DNA of 64,000 nt from Apibacter mensalis (GCF_001418685.1 NZ_LIVM01000011.1:1-64000), one strand, 5' to 3'; counted from the stretch's first letter, positions 36,523-47,279 are shown. Program-made: numbers and translations. Notes: generated by a model not told the origin, from the sequence alone.

Positions 36523-39228
36523 ATGTATCCAAACTTTATAGAAAAAGTAATCGAAGAGTTATTAGAAAAAAATAATGATTTATCTAAATTTAATATCATT
36601 ATTCCGGGACGAAGACCTATTATTTTTTTTAAAAGTTACCTTATAAAAAAAGGTTATAATGGATTTTTACCTACTTTCTACACCATTGAGGATTTTATAT
36701 ATAAACATACCACTTTAGTAAAAATTGAAAATATACCCCTTTGGTTAGAAGCATTTCATATACAGAAAAAATTTATAAATGCAGAGGAAAGGCTGGATGA
36801 ATTTTTAAAATGGATACCCACCCTGCTTAAAGATTTTAACGATATTGAAATTTTTTCTGAAAATCCGCAAAGAGTTTTAGAGCATATGGCCTCTATAGAA
36901 AGAATCGAAAATTGGGTTAGTAAGCTTGATTCTAACCGTGATAAAAAGTTATATTATAAAAACTTGAAATTTTGGGAGAATAATTTAATTCTATATAATA
37001 AATTAACAGAAGCATTAGAAAATAAAGGACTGGGAACGTATGGAATGATTTTAAATAGAGTTATAAATAATTTAACTACTGTAAACATACCTAATCATGA
37101 AATATTTGTTTTTGTCGGATTAAATGCATTAACACCTAAAGAAGAAAAGCTCATTAAACATTATATTTCGCATTCTGAAACTTATTTATATTGGGATGCC
37201 GATAACTATTATTTAAATGATAGTAATCAAGAAGCAGGTTATTTTTTGAGGAAATATAAAAATTGGAATTATTATGCAACTCGTGATTTTAAATGGGTAG
37301 GTGATGAATTCAACCAAAAAAAAAATATTCATGTAGTTAGTACCTCTCAGGATGTAGCCCAAGGAAAATATATTAGTTCAATTTTAAGCTCTATACCAGA
37401 AGAAGATTTACACAATACAGCGCTTGTATTAAGTGATGAATCTATCCTACCGGTAATTTTGGGGAGTATACCTGAAAATATAACCAGAGTTAACATAACT
37501 ATGGGATTTCCCTTAAAAAATTCTTTTTTAGCTTCATTTTTTAAGCAAATATTTCAATTGCATATATTTAGGGAAAAAAATAAAGTCAAAGGATTTTATT
37601 ATCGTGATATCTTATCTCTTCTCCAAAATCCATTAATTCATACCACTTTATCTGTTAACAATTTTATTTCTGAAATTAAAAAGAATAATCTTATTTATAT
37701 ATCAGATGCCCTCATTTATGAACGTTTGGGTAGTTTTTACTTTTATTTTATATTTAAAGAATATGGTAATCCCGTTGATTTAGTTCATCAGTTATATGAA
37801 TACTGTACGGAACAATTTTGGAAAACAAATTCAGATCATCAAGTTTTAAAAGAAAATTATTTAAAATTTAAAAATCTCTTTTCAGTTTTACAAACCCAAT
37901 TATCGCAAAATATTTCTATTCAAAGTTATTCGTTGCTTTACACGTTTTATCAGCATATTATCAGTAATGAAAGCATTGATTTTATAGGTGAGCCTGTTGA
38001 TGGACTTCAAATAATGGGTGTATTAGAAACTAGGTTATTAAACTTTAAAAATGTTATTATAAGCGGAGTCAATGAAGGAATTTTACCGGGTGGAAAAAAC
38101 GACAATTCCTTTATTCCTTTTGATGTCAGGAAGAATTATGGTATGAATACATTTTTAGAAAATGACGCCATCTATGCCTATCATTTTTACAGATTATTGC
38201 AACATGCCCAAAACATTACCTTAATTTATAATAATTTTACAGAGGGTATTAATTCCGGTGAAAAAAGTAGGTTTATAAGTCAATTGGAATTGGAATCCAA
38301 ACATACTATTATCGAATCAGTCGCCACTTATGGAGGAAATTTAAAACAATCGAAAGAACTGATCATTGAAAAATCACCGGCAATAATAAATTCAATTCAT
38401 GAATGGTTAAAAAATCCTATTTCACCCACCCACTTAACCGGCTATCATTATAATCCTATCAATTTCTATTTACGCAAAATTTTAAAGATCAATGAACAGC
38501 AAGAAATGGAAGAGGAAATTTCAGCATTAAATTATGGAAATTTAATTCATCATACCTTAGAATCAATCTATTCTCCTTTACAAGGAAATAAACTAACAGA
38601 AAAAGATTTACTTTTAGCATTGAAAAATTATTCCATTCATTTGAATAAATATATTAAAAAAGAATTAAATCCCGATTTATTTAAAAAGGGACAGAATTAT
38701 TTACAAAAGCTGCTTGCAGAAAAAACCATAGAAAAAATATTATTAAGGGATTTAACCGACATAAAAAACGGAAATATCATTTTTTTAAAAGAAATCGAAA
38801 AAGAACTAGTTTCCACTATAGATTTACCGAAATTAGGAACTTTAACATTAAAAGGATTTGTAGATAGATGGGATAGCTTTAATAATGAGGATCGTATTAT
38901 AGATTATAAAACAACATCAATTGACAAACTTAAATTCGAATCAGATAAATTTGACAGAATTCAAGAAAACAAAAATTTTAAATTCTTTATTCAGCTTGTT
39001 TTTTATGCTTATATGGTTTTACATGAAGAACTGTCAAATTCAGTAAAGGTGGGAATCTGGAGTTTCAAAAAACCTTTTCATGGATTAGAAATTTTACAAA
39101 TAGATTCATCTGAAAAATTAAATGAATCTCAAGCAAAGATTTTATTTGAAGAAGTTGCGAAGCTGATTTTGGAAATAGCTGATCCTACTATTCCATTTGT
39201 TGAAAAATCTTCATTTATTAAATTCTAA
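36523..39228 (+). CDS. AddB-like PD-(D/E)XK nuclease family protein
   Basis: A 901-residue protein of the AddB/RexB type. The N-terminal half is helicase-like but degenerate: the Walker A position reads IIPGRRPIIFFKSYL, without GxGKT, so it should not hydrolyse ATP. The C-terminal RecB-type nuclease domain has the GNLIHH segment near 670, GFVDRW near 777 and IIDYKT near 792, giving the Asp and Asp-x-Lys catalytic residues. There is no iron-sulfur cysteine pattern around it. It should act with an AddA-type UvrD helicase in double-strand break resection, but no such gene lies in this window; the next gene is sufS. Confidence 0.82.
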   Translation: MYPNFIEKVIEELLEKNNDLSKFNIIIPGRRPIIFFKSYLIKKGYNGFLPTFYTIEDFIYKHTTLVKIENIPLWLEAFHIQKKFINAEERLDEFLKWIPTLLKDFNDIEIFSENPQRVLEHMASIERIENWVSKLDSNRDKKLYYKNLKFWENNLILYNKLTEALENKGLGTYGMILNRVINNLTTVNIPNHEIFVFVGLNALTPKEEKLIKHYISHSETYLYWDADNYYLNDSNQEAGYFLRKYKNWNYYATRDFKWVGDEFNQKKNIHVVSTSQDVAQGKYISSILSSIPEEDLHNTALVLSDESILPVILGSIPENITRVNITMGFPLKNSFLASFFKQIFQLHIFREKNKVKGFYYRDILSLLQNPLIHTTLSVNNFISEIKKNNLIYISDALIYERLGSFYFYFIFKEYGNPVDLVHQLYEYCTEQFWKTNSDHQVLKENYLKFKNLFSVLQTQLSQNISIQSYSLLYTFYQHIISNESIDFIGEPVDGLQIMGVLETRLLNFKNVIISGVNEGILPGGKNDNSFIPFDVRKNYGMNTFLENDAIYAYHFYRLLQHAQNITLIYNNFTEGINSGEKSRFISQLELESKHTIIESVATYGGNLKQSKELIIEKSPAIINSIHEWLKNPISPTHLTGYHYNPINFYLRKILKINEQQEMEEEISALNYGNLIHHTLESIYSPLQGNKLTEKDLLLALKNYSIHLNKYIKKELNPDLFKKGQNYLQKLLAEKTIEKILLRDLTDIKNGNIIFLKEIEKELVSTIDLPKLGTLTLKGFVDRWDSFNNEDRIIDYKTTSIDKLKFESDKFDRIQENKNFKFFIQLVFYAYMVLHEELSNSVKVGIWSFKKPFHGLEILQIDSSEKLNESQAKILFEEVAKLILEIADPTIPFVEKSSFIKF

Positions 39229-39260
39229 TAAAAAATAATTTTTAATTCAATTTAATGATT

Positions 39261-39268
39261 TAATTTTG
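39261..39268 (+). promoter_or_regulatory. TAnnTTTG -7 element for sufS
   Basis: TAATTTTG, 20 bases upstream of the sufS ATG, suggesting transcription separate from the AddB-like gene. Confidence 0.5.
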
Positions 39269-39288
39269 ATGTATAAGTTTCATTACCC

Positions 39289-40515
39289 ATGACCGAAGAT
39301 TTAAAAGATATAAAAAACCATTTTCCTATACTGAATCAATTTGTTAATGACAGACCTTTAGTATATCTTGATAATGCTGCGACTACCCAAAAGCCTATTT
39401 CTGTAATACAGGCAGAAGAGAAATATTATAAAACTATAAATTCTAATGTCCATAGAGGAATTCATACACTTAGTCAATTAGCAACAGTGGAAATGGAAGA
39501 ATCCAGAAAATGTGTTCAACAATTTTTAAATGCAAAAAAGAATTACGAAATTATTTTTACTAAAGGTACTACCGATAGCATAAATTTAGTAGCCTCGGGT
39601 ATTGAACCGTTAATTAAGGAAGGTGATGAAATTATTATATCCAATTTAGAACATCATTCTAATATTGTTCCTTGGCAATTTTTAGCAGAACGAAAAAATT
39701 TAAAATTAAATGTTATTCCTGTGGATGACAATGGAGAATTGATCATGGATGAATATGATCGGCTCCTTTCAAATAAAACTAAAATTGTTGCAGTGAATCA
39801 TATTTCTAATGCTTTGGGGGTGGTCAATCCTATTGAAGACATTATAATAAAAGCACATAAGGTAGGTGCATATGTTCTTATTGACGGAGCTCAAGCTGTT
39901 TCGCATAGGAAAGTGGATGTACAAGCTTTAAATGCTGACTTTTATGTTTTCTCTGCGCATAAGCTTTATGGTCCTACCGGAGTGGGTGTTTTATATGGTA
40001 AAGAAGAAATCTTGGAATCTATGAAGCCTTACCAAGGCGGTGGAGAAATGATCAAAGAAGTTACATTTGAAAAAACAACTTATGCAGATTTACCTTTTAA
40101 GTTTGAAGCAGGAACACCTAATATTGCCGGTAATATTGTTTTGAAAAATGCAATTGATTTTGTACATACCATTGGTTTTAAATCTATTGTTAGGCATGAG
40201 GATGATATAATGAAATATGCTAAAGAAAACCTTTCGCAAATTGATAATATAATTATCTATGCTCAAAATGCTCAACATACTTCAGGAGCAATTTCATTTA
40301 ATTTAAATTTTGAAAATATTCATTCTTCTGATGTCGGGTTTATCTTAGATAAACAGGGAATTGCTGTAAGAACCGGACATCATTGTGCACAACCAATTAT
40401 GAAACGTTTTGGAATAAAAGGTACAATACGTGCTTCATTTGCAATTTATACAACCAAAGAAGATATTGATCAATTGGTAAAAGGTATATATTTAGCTCAA
40501 AAAATGCTTAAATAA
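39289..40515 (+). CDS. sufS: Cysteine desulfurase SufS
   Basis: A pyridoxal-phosphate enzyme that takes sulfur from cysteine for iron-sulfur cluster assembly. The start VYLDNAATTQKP is characteristic, the PLP lysine is Lys225 in SAHKLYGPTG, and the catalytic cysteine is Cys366 in RTGHHCAQP, the SufS/CsdA (group II) form. Length 408 is normal. Other suf genes are not adjacent. Confidence 0.95.
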   Translation: MTEDLKDIKNHFPILNQFVNDRPLVYLDNAATTQKPISVIQAEEKYYKTINSNVHRGIHTLSQLATVEMEESRKCVQQFLNAKKNYEIIFTKGTTDSINLVASGIEPLIKEGDEIIISNLEHHSNIVPWQFLAERKNLKLNVIPVDDNGELIMDEYDRLLSNKTKIVAVNHISNALGVVNPIEDIIIKAHKVGAYVLIDGAQAVSHRKVDVQALNADFYVFSAHKLYGPTGVGVLYGKEEILESMKPYQGGGEMIKEVTFEKTTYADLPFKFEAGTPNIAGNIVLKNAIDFVHTIGFKSIVRHEDDIMKYAKENLSQIDNIIIYAQNAQHTSGAISFNLNFENIHSSDVGFILDKQGIAVRTGHHCAQPIMKRFGIKGTIRASFAIYTTKEDIDQLVKGIYLAQKMLK

Positions 40516-40571
40516 AAATATATTTTAAATATTTTTTGAGTTAATATAATATGAATAAAAGCTTAATCAGT

Positions 40572-40593
40572 ATTTACAAGTTAATTTGTAAAT
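40572..40593. terminator. AT-rich inverted repeat between converging genes
   Basis: ATTTACAA (40572-40579) pairs with TTGTAAAT (40586-40593) around GTTAAT. It lies between the ends of sufS and the TPM gene. It has no GC clamp, so a terminator role is weakly supported. Confidence 0.3.
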
Positions 40594-40620
40594 TACATAC
40601 GCTGTTCTATCAATATATAT

Positions 40621-41421
40621 TTACCAACTACCACTGGCGCCACCTCCACCGAAGCTTCCGCCTCCTCCAAAACCTCCAAAACCTCCACCTCGAGAATTGC
40701 CATTAGTACCACTGCCAAAAATACTTCCTCCTACAAATCCACCTAATCCACCCCAAAAATCATCATCATTATTTCTTCTCTTACCATTTCGATCGTAAAA
40801 GGTATTATTTTTATTATTCTTATGCATTAAGATGTATAAAAGTATGATGAAAAATATAAAAACGGCTATTATTATTCCTGATGTAGTATCATCCGAATCT
40901 TCTTGATTATCTGCTTTAAATTTCCCTTGAAGAACTTTTATAATTTGATCCGTACCGAAATTAATAGCTCCATAATAATCATTTTGTTTTAAGTAGGGAA
41001 TCATATATTGATGAATGATCATACTTGAAGTGTAATCTGTCATGACATCTTCAACGCCTCTACCATTTTGTATTGTTAATTTATGATCATCGGAAGCTAT
41101 TAATAGTAAAACTCCATTATTTTTATATTTTTGACCAATTTGCCATTTTTCACCCCATTTGGCACCCACATAATTTATATCGTCTCCTCCTAAAGTTTTA
41201 ACAATGCAAACTATAATTTCTGTAGAGGTTGAATCACTATAAGATATTAATTTGGCATTTAGATTATTCTTTTGTTCTTCTGTAAGAACAGTAGCGTAAT
41301 CATTTACGGGATAAATTAATTGGGGTTTTTCCGGAATTTTGAATTCACGTTGGCTATATAAAAAATTATTTAAAAATAATAAACCAGATAGGACTAAAAA
41401 AAATTTAACGGGAGATTTCAT
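40621..41421 (-). CDS. TPM domain membrane protein with glycine-rich tail (YgcG-like)
   Basis: An exported membrane-anchored protein. I choose the ATG at 41421 (266 residues), which gives a clean signal peptide (MKSPVKFFLVLSGLLF...SQ), over an in-frame ATG ten codons upstream. The TPM domain (about 35-170) includes YPVNDYATVLTEEQK and the GVLLLIASDDHKLTIQNGRG block. One transmembrane helix follows near 185-205, then a glycine- and serine-rich C-terminus (FGGGGSFGGGGASGSW). The start overlaps the upstream TPM gene by 17 bases. Function is unknown, though TPM proteins are associated with membrane-protein turnover. Confidence 0.82.
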   Translation of the reverse strand: MKSPVKFFLVLSGLLFLNNFLYSQREFKIPEKPQLIYPVNDYATVLTEEQKNNLNAKLISYSDSTSTEIIVCIVKTLGGDDINYVGAKWGEKWQIGQKYKNNGVLLLIASDDHKLTIQNGRGVEDVMTDYTSSMIIHQYMIPYLKQNDYYGAINFGTDQIIKVLQGKFKADNQEDSDDTTSGIIIAVFIFFIILLYILMHKNNKNNTFYDRNGKRRNNDDDFWGGLGGFVGGSIFGSGTNGNSRGGGFGGFGGGGSFGGGGASGSW

Positions 41422-41827
41422 TGGATAATTCATTTTCAATATTTTTTCCATCTGTAGGAAAAAATTTTTTCAATTTAGTTCCTGTTTTTAAAATAGCATT
41501 AATTAATCCTTCTTTGTATTTTTCATCTTTAAATGAGAGGGTAATTTCTTTTAAAAGCTCATCCCAAAAATTCTGATATACGTATTTATGAATATTTATA
41601 TCTCCAATAATTGCAATTTTTTTCTTATTTTCCGATACATAAAATAAGACCCCATTTCTATCTTTAGTTTTTTCCATACCTAACTTAGTAAAGATGGATT
41701 GTGCCGTCGCCAATGCATCTCCCTTTAGGTTTTGGTCTAAATGTACACGAATTTCTCCTGTAGACATTGCTTCGGCTTGTCTTATGGCTTCAATAATATA
41801 TTCTTCGTCTTGGGGTGTAAATAGCAT
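41405..41827 (-). CDS. Small TPM domain protein
   Basis: A 140-residue soluble TPM domain protein (MSTGEIRVHLDQNLKGDALATAQ, then NGVLFYVSENKKKIAIIGD). There is no signal peptide or transmembrane segment, so it is expected in the cytosol. It is the middle gene of a lemA-TPM-TPM operon, 20 bases after lemA and overlapping the next gene, an order I associate with Bacteroidota. Confidence 0.82.
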   Translation of the reverse strand: MLFTPQDEEYIIEAIRQAEAMSTGEIRVHLDQNLKGDALATAQSIFTKLGMEKTKDRNGVLFYVSENKKKIAIIGDINIHKYVYQNFWDELLKEITLSFKDEKYKEGLINAILKTGTKLKKFFPTDGKNIENELSNEISR

Positions 41828-41847
41828 ACTGGAAGTTTTATTTCAAA

Positions 41848-42465
41848 TTATTTACCATTTAACAATTGATCAACATTAGGAGCTTTTTCAGCACCGGCAT
41901 CTGCTTTAAAAGTACCTTTTTCTTTGAAATTTCTAAAATTTGCTACTATGCTTGCTGGAAATTTTTGGATATAATTGTTATAAGCAGTTACTGATTGATT
42001 AAAGTTATCTCTGTCAATTTTAATTCTGTTTTCCGTACCCTCCAATTGATTTTGAAGACCTAAAATATTCTGATTAGCTTTTAAATCCGGATATTTTTCA
42101 ATAGTTACCAATAATCTGCCTAAAGCAGAACCTAAGCCGGACTGAGCTTTTTGATATTCAGCTAATTTTTCCGGAGATAAATTGGAAGGATCAATCTGTA
42201 CTGAGGAAGCTTTGGCTCTTGCTTCAATTACAGAGGTTAAGGTTTCCTTTTCATAATTGGTTGCTTTATTTACGGTCGCTACTAACCCGGGAACTAAGTC
42301 TGATCTTCTTTGATAAGAACTTTCTACTGAACCCCATTTTAAATTGACATCGTTATTGAGTTCAATCATATTATTATTAATGCCGATCCCCCACATAAAT
42401 ATTCCGATAACAATCACAGCGATTAATCCTATAATACCACCTCCGATTAAACATCCTTTTTTCAT
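41848..42465 (-). CDS. lemA: LemA family protein
   Basis: A 205-residue protein with one N-terminal transmembrane helix (about 5-25) and a mostly helical outer part. The block NNMIELNNDVNLKWGSVESSYQRRSDLVPGL, with residues such as Lys-Trp and the YQRRSDLVPNL-type motif, identifies LemA. Function is unclear. It heads the lemA-TPM-TPM operon; a terminator separates it from the TPR gene upstream. Confidence 0.93.
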   Translation of the reverse strand: MKKGCLIGGGIIGLIAVIVIGIFMWGIGINNNMIELNNDVNLKWGSVESSYQRRSDLVPGLVATVNKATNYEKETLTSVIEARAKASSVQIDPSNLSPEKLAEYQKAQSGLGSALGRLLVTIEKYPDLKANQNILGLQNQLEGTENRIKIDRDNFNQSVTAYNNYIQKFPASIVANFRNFKEKGTFKADAGAEKAPNVDQLLNGK

Positions 42466-42529
42466 AATTTTAACTTAAATTTATATTTACGATTAATTTA
42501 CAATAGTATCCAATATATCAAATATTATT

Positions 42530-42563
42530 CCTAAAAAGTAAGGGAAGTTTTATATACTTCCCT
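42530..42563 (-). terminator. Intrinsic terminator after the TPR gene
   Basis: AGGGAAGT (42541-42548) pairs with ACTTCCCT (42556-42563) around 7 bases. On the minus strand the stem is followed by TACTTTTTAG. It ends the gyrA-TPR transcript before lemA. Confidence 0.75.
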
Positions 42564-42589
42564 AAATTTATGTCTTAATAAATTATTTT

Positions 42590-43969
42590 TTATAAAGCAG
42601 AATCCGCTTTTTTCATTTCTTCCATTTTATCTTTCATTTGCAGAACCCTATAGGCTTCTTTTAAAGTCTGTATAATTCCTTTATCTTTTTTATCATAACC
42701 GTATGCTTTTTCCAAATAAGGTAAAGCTTGTTTAAACATTTCCCTTCTTTTTTCAACTAAAACATCATATTTCTGTTGATCTGATTGTGAAGATCCTAAA
42801 GATTTCATTTTTAGAACAATATCCTTATCGGGAGATAATAATAGAGCTGCCAAGTTCAAATATGCTTCCGGATAATCCGGCTTAATGCTTAAGGCCTTAT
42901 TATAGTTATCTTTAGCTTGAGAAATAGTTTTGGGGTCTTTACTGTATAAAACTCCTAAATTGTAATAAGAAACATAATCATTAGGATTTTTTTGAATAAT
43001 TTCTTTTAATTTAGCAATATACTTATCGGTTTGACCGGTTTGGTAATACAATTCTCCCATCTGTGATTGCAAATTAGCATCATTCGGTAATTTTTGTAAT
43101 CCTTTTTCAACTAATGTCATTGCTTCGTTATATTTCTTATCAGCAATTAATAAGGAAATTGCATAATTATATAAATCTGCTTCTACAGAAGGAGATTCCT
43201 CTTTTTTAAAATCAGAAAACCCTGAATTGGAGGTAGATTTAAATAAGTTGTATTGCTCTTCGCGTAAACTAACTCTTTTGCCATTTTGTAAAGCCGTATA
43301 GGTAATAGTTTTACCTGTATAGCCTTTATTAAGTAATTCCAAATACAGTTCTAATGCTTTTGTATTATTCTTGCCTGCATGGTAAGAAATTGCTGCATAA
43401 TATTTAAAAACTTCATCAGCATTTCCCGCCGCTTTAGTTAAATAATAAGATTCTAAAAAATGCTCCGCTGCCTTAGAAAATTGTTTGGCATTATATTCAG
43501 AAGTCGCTGTGTTTGACAATTCTTGTCTTTTTTGTTCTAAAACAGATATTATTTTCTGAATGTAATTTGTACCCGATTTAGTTTCTTTTAACTCTGTAAA
43601 TCCTTCTAATTTATATCTTTCCGCTTCATCTTTTGTTAAAACAAAAACTTTTTCTTTAGTAGTTTTATTTTTTAAAGAATAAATCGGGCCTTTTTCATAA
43701 AGGGCTAATTTTGAAAAGACTTTAGCAGATTCAATAGTTTTTCCCTGTTTTAATAAGGAATTTCCTTTTACATATAAATATTTGGCGTATATATCAGGAT
43801 CTATATTGGTACTCTTAAAACTTATAGTAGATTCAATTGGCTGAATTAATGATTCTGCTAGTGATTTATTTCCACTTTCAAATGCATTAAAAGCTTGTTT
43901 TATTTCTTTTTCTTGACTAAAAGACAACAAACTCACTAATAAAAACACAGAAACTGATATTTTTTTCAT
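42590..43969 (-). CDS. Exported tetratricopeptide repeat protein
   Basis: A 459-residue protein with a signal peptide (cleavage near SFSQ, residue 19) and several TPR units. Clear repeats are seen in the second half, such as NLQSQMGELYYQTGQTDKYI, YVSYYNLGVLYSKDP and YPEAYLNLAALLL. It would act as a periplasmic or envelope scaffold; no enzymatic domain is evident. It is encoded 24 bases downstream of gyrA, so it is probably cotranscribed with it, an unexpected pairing of an envelope protein with DNA gyrase. Confidence 0.8.
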   Translation of the reverse strand: MKKISVSVFLLVSLLSFSQEKEIKQAFNAFESGNKSLAESLIQPIESTISFKSTNIDPDIYAKYLYVKGNSLLKQGKTIESAKVFSKLALYEKGPIYSLKNKTTKEKVFVLTKDEAERYKLEGFTELKETKSGTNYIQKIISVLEQKRQELSNTATSEYNAKQFSKAAEHFLESYYLTKAAGNADEVFKYYAAISYHAGKNNTKALELYLELLNKGYTGKTITYTALQNGKRVSLREEQYNLFKSTSNSGFSDFKKEESPSVEADLYNYAISLLIADKKYNEAMTLVEKGLQKLPNDANLQSQMGELYYQTGQTDKYIAKLKEIIQKNPNDYVSYYNLGVLYSKDPKTISQAKDNYNKALSIKPDYPEAYLNLAALLLSPDKDIVLKMKSLGSSQSDQQKYDVLVEKRREMFKQALPYLEKAYGYDKKDKGIIQTLKEAYRVLQMKDKMEEMKKADSAL

Positions 43970-43993
43970 ATGATGTTTTTTTTAATCCTGAAA

Positions 43994-46594
43994 TTATGGA
44001 TTATCTTCTTCATCTGATTCAGTAAAATCATTTACTGTGTCGGTTAAATCAATTACATTTTCATTATTTTCAACAGCATCTTGAATGGAGTCTCTTTCGA
44101 TACTGTTTCCATTTTCATCGTATTCTTCTTCATCAACCCCTTCTTCTTTTTCTATTTTAGTTATAGCAGCAATTTCATCGTTCTTTTTAAGATTGATTAA
44201 TTTAACCCCCTGTGTATTTCTGCTCATCACTCTAAGTTGCTCCACAGACATTCTAATGGCTACGCCAGATTTATTAATAATCATTAAATCATTATCATCG
44301 GTGACTTTTTGAATGGCGATCAAATTACCTGTCTTATCAGTTATATTTAAAGTAATAACTCCTTTTCCTCCTCGATTGGTGATACGATAGGCATCTGCAT
44401 GAGTACGTTTGCCGTATCCTTGTTCAGAAACAACTAAAATAGTGTCATTTTCAGAATCTGAAATAATAACCATTCCTATTACTTCGTCCTTCTCATCTCC
44501 TAAAGTTATACCTCTCACACCCGACGCATTTCTTCCAATAGGTCTTAATTTTTCTTGAGGAAAGCGAATGGCTTTACCATATTTGGTAGCGATCATTATT
44601 TCATCGTTGCCGGAGGTTAAACTCGCACTAACAAGGGTGTCTTCTTCCCTAACGTTTATCGCATTGATTCCGTTGGCTCTAGGTCTTGAATAAGCTTCCA
44701 ATGTTGTTTTTTTGATGGTCCCTTTTTGGGTAACCATTACTAAAAACGTATTGTTTATATATTCCTCATTTTTTAAATCATGAGTTAAAATATAGGCTTT
44801 GATTTTGTCATCAGATTCAATATTGATTAGATTCTGAATTGGTCTTCCTTTGGAGATTTTAGATCCTTCGGGAACTTCAAATACCCGTAACCAAAAACAT
44901 TTACCTTTCTCCGTGAAGAAAAGCATATATTGATGTGCGGTTGCGGAGACAACATATTCAAGGAAATCTTCATCTCTTGTAGAAGCTGCACGATTTCCAA
45001 CTCCGCCTCGTGACTGTGTCTTATATTCTGAAAGTGAAGTTCTCTTGATATATCCCATTTTGGATATGGTTAAGACAACTTTTTCATCCGGAATAATATC
45101 TTCAATACTCATTTCACCACCGGCAAAGTTTATCTCTGTCTTACGTTCGTCACCATATTTTTGCTTGATTTCTTCTAATTCTTCTTTAATAATAGAATAT
45201 CTTAATCCTTCATCATTTAAAATCGTTTTAAGATTATCAATCTCTTTCATGATAGAATTATACTCGTCTCGGATTTTATCCAACTCCATTCCGGTTAAAC
45301 GAGCCAAACGAAGATCAAGAATTGCTTGGGCTTGTATTTCCGTTAATTCAAATTCTTGAATTAAACCGGTTTTCGCTTCACCGGGACTGGAACTTTCTCG
45401 GATTATTTTTATCGCTAAATCCAAAGTATCTTGAGTGGCAATAACTTTCATAAATCCTTCCAAGATATGGGCTCGTTCTTGAGCTTTTTTCAGAAGGTAT
45501 TGAGTTCGTCTTACCACTACATCATGTCTATGCTCTACAAAATGATGAATGATATCTTTTAAATTAAGTTGAACCGGTCTTCCGTTTACAAGTGCGATAT
45601 TATTTACACTAAAGGAAGTTTGTAATGCGGTATATTTGTATAAAAGATTTAAAACTACATTCGGAATGGCATCATGTTTTAATTCATACACCACTCTCAT
45701 TCCATTTCTATCGGATTCATCTCTTATTTCGGAAATACCTTGTAATTTATCCTCTTTGATCAACTCTGCAGTACGAGCAATCATATCAGCTTTATTTACC
45801 TGATAGGGGATTTCTGTAACTACTATGGCTTCTCTGCCATGCACCTCTTCAAAATTTGCTTTTCCACGTAAAATGATTCTTCCTCTTCCGGTTTCAAATG
45901 CAGATCTTACTCCTTCATAACCATATATGATACCCCCGGTAGGGAAATCAGGAGCTTTAATGTGTTGCATCAATTCATCAATGGTGATATTTCTATTGTC
46001 AATATAGGCGCAAATAGCGCTAATTGATTCAGTAAGATTATGAGGAGCCATGTTGGTGGCCATACCAACCGCTATGCCCGATGCTCCATTCACTAACAAA
46101 ATAGGTATGCGAGTTGGCATCACTCTAGGCTCTTCTAGTGTATCGTCAAAGTTAAGTTGAGTGTCAACGGTATCTTTATCTATATCAGATAATATTTCTT
46201 CAGAAATCTTTTTTAAACGAGCTTCTGTATATCTCATTGCTGCGGGAGGGTCTCCGTCTACAGATCCGTAATTACCCTGTCCGTCTACGAGCTGATATCT
46301 CATAGACCATTCCTGAGCAAGTCTTACCATAGTATCATAAACAGATGAGTCTCCATGAGGGTGGTATTTACCCATAACCTCCCCAACGATTCTTGCTGAT
46401 TTTTTGTAAGAGCTGTTGGCAGTAACTCCTAATTCATACATCCCATATAAAACCCTTCTATGTACAGGTTTCAAACCATCTCTCACATCGGGTAAAGCCC
46501 TGGAAACTATCACAGACATTGAATAATCAATGTATGATGATTTCATTTCATCTTCAATGTTAATAGGAATTAATTTTTCCCCTTCTCCTATCAT
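43994..46594 (-). CDS. gyrA: DNA gyrase subunit A
   Basis: The DNA-cutting subunit of gyrase. The catalytic tyrosine is Tyr122 ([10 protein letters not shown]). The quinolone-resistance region reads [13 protein letters not shown], with Ser83 and Asp87 in the E. coli numbering, i.e. the susceptible form. The C-terminal beta-pinwheel carries the GyrA box as QSRGGVG (E. coli QRRGGKG), which supports gyrase rather than topoisomerase IV. An acidic tail follows. At 866 residues length is normal. The 24-base gap to the TPR gene suggests an operon. Confidence 0.96.
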   Translation of the reverse strand: MIGEGEKLIPINIEDEMKSSYIDYSMSVIVSRALPDVRDGLKPVHRRVLYGMYELGVTANSSYKKSARIVGEVMGKYHPHGDSSVYDTMVRLAQEWSMRYQLVDGQGNYGSVDGDPPAAMRYTEARLKKISEEILSDIDKDTVDTQLNFDDTLEEPRVMPTRIPILLVNGASGIAVGMATNMAPHNLTESISAICAYIDNRNITIDELMQHIKAPDFPTGGIIYGYEGVRSAFETGRGRIILRGKANFEEVHGREAIVVTEIPYQVNKADMIARTAELIKEDKLQGISEIRDESDRNGMRVVYELKHDAIPNVVLNLLYKYTALQTSFSVNNIALVNGRPVQLNLKDIIHHFVEHRHDVVVRRTQYLLKKAQERAHILEGFMKVIATQDTLDLAIKIIRESSSPGEAKTGLIQEFELTEIQAQAILDLRLARLTGMELDKIRDEYNSIMKEIDNLKTILNDEGLRYSIIKEELEEIKQKYGDERKTEINFAGGEMSIEDIIPDEKVVLTISKMGYIKRTSLSEYKTQSRGGVGNRAASTRDEDFLEYVVSATAHQYMLFFTEKGKCFWLRVFEVPEGSKISKGRPIQNLINIESDDKIKAYILTHDLKNEEYINNTFLVMVTQKGTIKKTTLEAYSRPRANGINAINVREEDTLVSASLTSGNDEIMIATKYGKAIRFPQEKLRPIGRNASGVRGITLGDEKDEVIGMVIISDSENDTILVVSEQGYGKRTHADAYRITNRGGKGVITLNITDKTGNLIAIQKVTDDNDLMIINKSGVAIRMSVEQLRVMSRNTQGVKLINLKKNDEIAAITKIEKEEGVDEEEYDENGNSIERDSIQDAVENNENVIDLTDTVNDFTESDEEDNP

Positions 46595-46775
46595 AAGTGT
46601 ACTTGTTTATTTTTTCTTTAGTATATAAGACTGTAAAGATAATGAATTTTTGTCGAACACACAATTAGACGTATAATCATAGCTTCTAATGATCTTCGAC
46701 GTTTATTTTTAATTTTTTATATTAATTTTGCTTTCTAATTATTTCTTGTTAATACCATGATGATAATGTATTTGA

Positions 46776-47279
46776 TTATGTAAAATATTCCTCTCTTAAT
46801 ACAATATTTTTATGCAAAAGTGTCTGTTGTACATCAATTATTCTTTGATTGGAACTGCCTCTAAATCGTAAATTTTCATCATATAAGGTATGAATGTATT
46901 TACCGTCTACCAGTACGTCTATAAAAGGTAAAATTTGTGATAATTTTTTGGACTTATGTATTTGTTCAAATGTAAATCCTGTGTAGCACCAAATATTTTT
47001 TTGAGTAGAAGTTTTAATTTTTCCGGCTAATTCAGCAAATTCTTTTACTTGTATTAACGGGTCACCGCCGGTAAAGGTAACATTTGAAAATTCTGAAAGT
47101 GTTACAAGGTCTACCAGTTCATCGACAACATAGTGTCTTCCTTTATGTATATCCCAAGATTCCGGATTATGGCACTTTAAACACTTATGTATGCAACCAG
47201 CGGCATAAATAGACGTCCTAAAACCGGGGCCGTCCACTGTTGTATCATGTATTATATCTACTATGGATATTTTAGTCAT
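46776..47279 (-). CDS. nrdG: Anaerobic ribonucleotide reductase-activating protein
   Basis: The radical-SAM activase that makes the glycyl radical on NrdD. The cluster motif is CIHKCLKC (CxxxCxxC, residues 29-36 of this version), followed by HNPESW, and the NVTFTGGDPL segment is the GGE-like SAM-binding motif. I use the ATG at 47279 (MTKISIVDII), which overlaps the nrdD stop in ATGACTAA. An upstream in-frame ATG at 47294 would overlap more deeply and adds only MIESF. It is translationally coupled to nrdD. Confidence 0.93.
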   Translation of the reverse strand: MTKISIVDIIHDTTVDGPGFRTSIYAAGCIHKCLKCHNPESWDIHKGRHYVVDELVDLVTLSEFSNVTFTGGDPLIQVKEFAELAGKIKTSTQKNIWCYTGFTFEQIHKSKKLSQILPFIDVLVDGKYIHTLYDENLRFRGSSNQRIIDVQQTLLHKNIVLREEYFT

